DNA from: Halalkalibacter sp. APA_J-10(15)
GTDB lineage: Bacteria > Bacillota > Bacilli > Bacillales > Bacillaceae_D
NCBI RefSeq assembly: GCF_023017105.1
Contig: NZ_JALKEV010000007.1
Span: forward strand, 62,001 to 126,000
DNA: 64,000 bases
Direction: 5' to 3'
Numbering within the stretch: position 1 is the first letter of the stretch; the number at the start of each line of letters is the position of its first letter. Positions 61,719 to 64,000 of the stretch are shown one piece after another. Position numbers and translations under genes: made by a program. The notes beneath the pieces were generated by a model. It was not told the DNA's origin and ran no database searches. It saw only the letters and a program-made list of their open reading frames with translations.

Positions 61719-62678
61719 ATGTTCTCAAAAGATGCATTAGAGATGGCACGTGTTTTCAAGAAATTGGCTCGTGATGAAGAGAAGAAAGCAAGTGTTCTTC
61801 AATCAGAAGAATGGTATTCATTATTATTAAAAGCAGCAAAGAGGTTTGTAGCAGGAGATACTAAAGAAGAAGCAATTCAACAAGCAATGGAGCTTCTTGA
61901 GAAGGGTTATGATATTTCTTTAGAATACATGGGTGAAAATAATAGAGATGAGAAGATGAGTATCGATGCAAAGGATGAATATATCGCATGCATCCAGGCT
62001 ATCGGGAGTAAGGCAAGGGGGGCAACGGTATCATTAGATTTATCTCACATTGGTTTATTGGTTAATCGACAACTTACCTTGAAGCATATGCGTGAACTGC
62101 TTCATCAAGCAAAACGCTTTGATCATGTGATGATGATTAGTATGGAAGAAGCCACAAAAACGGATGTCATATTGGATATATACAAGGAGCTAGTAGTTGA
62201 ATATCAAAATATAGGTATAACCGTGCAAGCTCAATTGCATCGATCTGAAGCAGATATAGAAGAATTAATCCATTATCCAGGGAAAATACGAATCGTAAAA
62301 GGCGCCTATCAAGAAGATGAAGGAATTTCTTTACCGCGATCTAAAGAGCTAGATGATCGTTATATTCAGTTAGTAAAACTCATAACGAATGCTCATAAGC
62401 CATTATCGATTGCGACTCATGATGAGAAATTAATTAAACGTTTATTTAATCAAGAAATTCTTCATCGAAAAGGTGTTGAATGTGAAATGCTTTATGGCAT
62501 TCAACCGAACTTGCTTAAAGAGCTAAAGGATCAAGGTGTGGCAACAAAAGTGTATATGGTCTATGGTACTGAATGGTATTTATATTTGTGTCATCGTTTA
62601 GCAGAATACCCACCGAATATATATAGAGCTGTGACAAGTATGCTTGACTCTACATCTTATCTAAGAGAATCCTATTAA
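61719..62678 (+). CDS. Proline dehydrogenase-like FAD enzyme
   Basis: A 319-residue enzyme of the proline dehydrogenase family, a TIM barrel that holds FAD and gives electrons to the membrane. Recognisable blocks are ATVSLDLSHIGLLV, IRIVKGAYQEDEGI, PLSIATHDEKLI, CEMLYGIQPNL and YGTEWYLYLCHRLAEYPPNIYRAV. In usual proline dehydrogenases the last block has two adjacent arginines and AERP; here they are His292-Arg293 and AEYP, with Tyr297. The enzyme may use a different amino or imino acid. It forms an operon with the EamA transporter and is probably controlled by the divergent MocR-type regulator. Confidence 0.85.
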   Translation: MFSKDALEMARVFKKLARDEEKKASVLQSEEWYSLLLKAAKRFVAGDTKEEAIQQAMELLEKGYDISLEYMGENNRDEKMSIDAKDEYIACIQAIGSKARGATVSLDLSHIGLLVNRQLTLKHMRELLHQAKRFDHVMMISMEEATKTDVILDIYKELVVEYQNIGITVQAQLHRSEADIEELIHYPGKIRIVKGAYQEDEGISLPRSKELDDRYIQLVKLITNAHKPLSIATHDEKLIKRLFNQEILHRKGVECEMLYGIQPNLLKELKDQGVATKVYMVYGTEWYLYLCHRLAEYPPNIYRAVTSMLDSTSYLRESY

Positions 62679-62692
62679 GTGAGCTAGGAAGA

Positions 62693-63589
62693 ATGAGACG
62701 CGCATATTTCAAAATGATACTGGCTATGTTTCTTGCAGGAAGTTCAGTTGTTACAAATAAAGTACTTGTCGAAAATGTACCCGTTTTTGTTGCTTCTGAA
62801 TTAAGGTTTTTAATGGCTACCATGATTTTAGTACCATTTTTATTCGTCTATGAAGAAGTTACGAAAGTATGTAAGAAAGAACTATTCATACTGTTTCTTC
62901 AAGCGTTAACAGGAGTGTTTTTGTTTAGTATTTGTATGCTTTATGGTTTGAAATATACGACTGCTCTGGAAGGTGGGATTATAACAAGTACGCTTCCTGC
63001 TGTTACGGCAGTGTGTGCGTTTTTTATTATAAGGGAAAAGCCATCATTCAAAGTGCTGATAGGCATAGGGTTAACGATGATAGGATTGGCTTGTATTCAA
63101 ACGGCAGGAGTTAGTCAAGTTGGAAGGGGATTAGCACCGTTAATCGGCAATGGATTCATTTTTTGTGCGGTCATTAGTGAAGCTTTGTTTGTTTTGCTAG
63201 GGAAGATTAGCTCAAAGAGGCATTCTCCACTTGTTATTGCGACTTTCGTTAGTGCGATAGGGTCAATATTATTTTTACCGTTTGCTATTTATGAGTTGCG
63301 ATTATTTTCTTTTAGAGAGCTTTCATTAATAGATTTCGGGATTATCGTGCATCATGGATTATTTGTTACAGTAGTAGCTTTCATATTAATGTATCAAGCT
63401 GTTAGGGAAATACCAGCAAACCAGGCTGGCGTGCTAACAGGAGTCGTCCCGTTGAGTGCAGCTACATTATCGTTTATTTTTTTACGAGAGCCGTTTTCTT
63501 TTGGTCATTTGGTTGGGATGATACTTGTTTTGTTAGCAGTCTGTTTGATTGCTTATGGGAAGAACCGAAAGATTGAACATCATGCATAA
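62693..63589 (+). CDS. EamA/DMT-family transporter
   Basis: A 298-residue protein with ten hydrophobic segments in two EamA halves (AYFKMILAMFLAGSSVVTNKVLVENVPVFVASELRFLMATMILVPFLF and LAPLIGNGFIFCAVISEALFVLLGKISSKRHSPLVIATFVSAIGSILFLPF ... ANQAGVLTGVVPLSAATLSFIFLREPFSFGHLVGM). Such transporters often export amino acids or metabolites. It starts 14 bases after the proline-dehydrogenase-like gene, so it may export a related compound; the substrate is not known. Confidence 0.87.
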   Translation: MRRAYFKMILAMFLAGSSVVTNKVLVENVPVFVASELRFLMATMILVPFLFVYEEVTKVCKKELFILFLQALTGVFLFSICMLYGLKYTTALEGGIITSTLPAVTAVCAFFIIREKPSFKVLIGIGLTMIGLACIQTAGVSQVGRGLAPLIGNGFIFCAVISEALFVLLGKISSKRHSPLVIATFVSAIGSILFLPFAIYELRLFSFRELSLIDFGIIVHHGLFVTVVAFILMYQAVREIPANQAGVLTGVVPLSAATLSFIFLREPFSFGHLVGMILVLLAVCLIAYGKNRKIEHHA

Positions 63590-63598
63590 GTTGGCTAG

Positions 63599-63630
63599 GG
63601 ATAAGTTGTTTAATTAAATGACTTATTCCT
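63599..63630. terminator. Weak inverted repeat after EamA gene
   Basis: GGATAAGTTGTTTAATTAAA is followed by TGACTTATTCC, an imperfect inverted repeat with no T-run on the plus strand. A terminator role is only possible. Confidence 0.35.
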
Positions 63631-63656
63631 AAATAAAGTGTTAGTAAAAAAAGATA

Positions 63657-63685
63657 TTGACAATCGTTTAATTACGTTTTATCAT
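63657..63685 (+). promoter_or_regulatory. Sigma-A promoter of LacI-family regulator gene
   Basis: TTGACA (63657-63662) and TATCAT (63680-63685) are separated by 17 bases, a near-perfect housekeeping promoter. Confidence 0.75.
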
Positions 63686-63689
63686 TTAT

Positions 63690-63713
63690 GTAAACGATTA
63701 CGTAAACGTTTAC
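63690..63713. promoter_or_regulatory. Tandem LacI-type operators GTAAACG
   Basis: GTAAACGATTAC (63690-63701) and the perfect palindrome GTAAACGTTTAC (63702-63713) lie back to back just downstream of the -10 box. The position fits repression by the LacI-family protein encoded next, or by CcpA. Confidence 0.7.
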
Positions 63714-63739
63714 CTAAGTGGGATACAAAGGAGTAAGAG

Positions 63740-64000
63740 ATGGCTAGTATAAAAGATGTTGCTAAAGTAGCGAAAGTATCAACCGCAACAGTATCACATG
63801 TGATTAATGGAACTCGTTATGTTGCAAAAGAAACGAAGGATAAAGTTTTTTTAGCGATGAAAGAACTAGATTATAAACCGAATTTAGTTGCCAAAAGCTT
63901 AAGAAGTCGAAAATCTATGATTATAGGTTTGATAGTCCCTATGCAATATACAGATACATCAAATTTTTTCTTTATGTCCATTGCAAATGGAATTGAAACG
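63740..64000 (+). CDS. LacI-family transcriptional regulator (N-terminal part)
   Basis: The first 87 residues of a LacI-family repressor that runs off the window. ATG at 63740 follows AAAGGAG. The HTH reads ASIKDVAKVAKVSTATVSHVINGTRYVAKETKDKV, with the hinge helix NLVAKSLRSRKS and the start of the sugar-binding domain MIIGLIVPMQYTDTSNFFFMSIANGIE. It probably controls its own gene through the tandem operators upstream and a sugar operon beyond the window. Confidence 0.95.
   Translation, partial: MASIKDVAKVAKVSTATVSHVINGTRYVAKETKDKVFLAMKELDYKPNLVAKSLRSRKSMIIGLIVPMQYTDTSNFFFMSIANGIET

Overview
The window looks like the chromosome of a low-GC Gram-positive bacterium of the Bacillaceae. Supporting signs are strong purine-rich ribosome binding sites, TTG and GTG starts, CcpA-type cre sites, YesMN-type regulators, a YesL/DUF624 protein, a yfmT-yfmS pair as in Bacillus subtilis, an LPDTA sortase signal and DUF-level matches typical of Bacillus and its alkaliphilic relatives. 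No rRNA or tRNA gene was seen.

Layout. (1) 1-4085: a siderophore/ferric iron ABC importer (cut-off binding protein, two permeases, ATPase) and an FhuF-like reductase. (2) 4155-6891: a two-component system with a 7TMR-DISM kinase. (3) 7210-15974: a YesMN-type two-component pair followed by a sugar ABC importer, a cytoplasmic sulfatase and its formylglycine-generating enzyme; together they look like a route for importing and desulfating a sulfated sugar. (4) 16092-21788: a cation/proton antiporter, a 1.2 kb gene-poor stretch, a small membrane protein, a signal-less pectinesterase and a GH43 glycosidase. (5) 21904-31084: a complete type I-C CRISPR-Cas locus (cas3-cas5-cas8c-cas7-cas4-cas1-cas2) and an array of 15 full repeats plus a truncated one. 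(6) 31153-33347: an ANT(6)-like nucleotidyltransferase, a transglutaminase-like protein and a DoxX-like membrane protein. (7) 33860-49269: a second carbohydrate locus with an ABC importer, YesL-like protein, GntR-LacI (AraR-type) regulator, GH2 enzyme, AraC regulator, a 1113-residue DUF5107-TPR protein and a GH35 enzyme. Two palindromic operators sit upstream of the importer. (8) 49426-53367: a lipoprotein and a large cell-wall-anchored subtilase with an LPDTA sorting signal. (9) 53513-55850: yfmT-yfmS (aldehyde dehydrogenase and soluble chemoreceptor). (10) 56022-60131: an ABC-2 exporter with its own two-component system, resembling LnrLMN-LnrJK. (11) 60187-63589: a MocR-type regulator divergent from a proline-dehydrogenase-like enzyme and an EamA transporter. 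(12) 63740-64000: the start of a LacI-family regulator with a clear promoter and operators.

The strongest leads for new biology are the DUF5107-TPR protein embedded in a glycosidase locus, the sulfatase/FGE/importer cassette that lacks any glycosidase, the proline-dehydrogenase-like protein with changed substrate-site residues, and two families of non-coding repeats: hairpins with a CTGAAAAAG core, and a roughly 190 bp element present twice. All family assignments were made by reading translated sequence; no database search was run.
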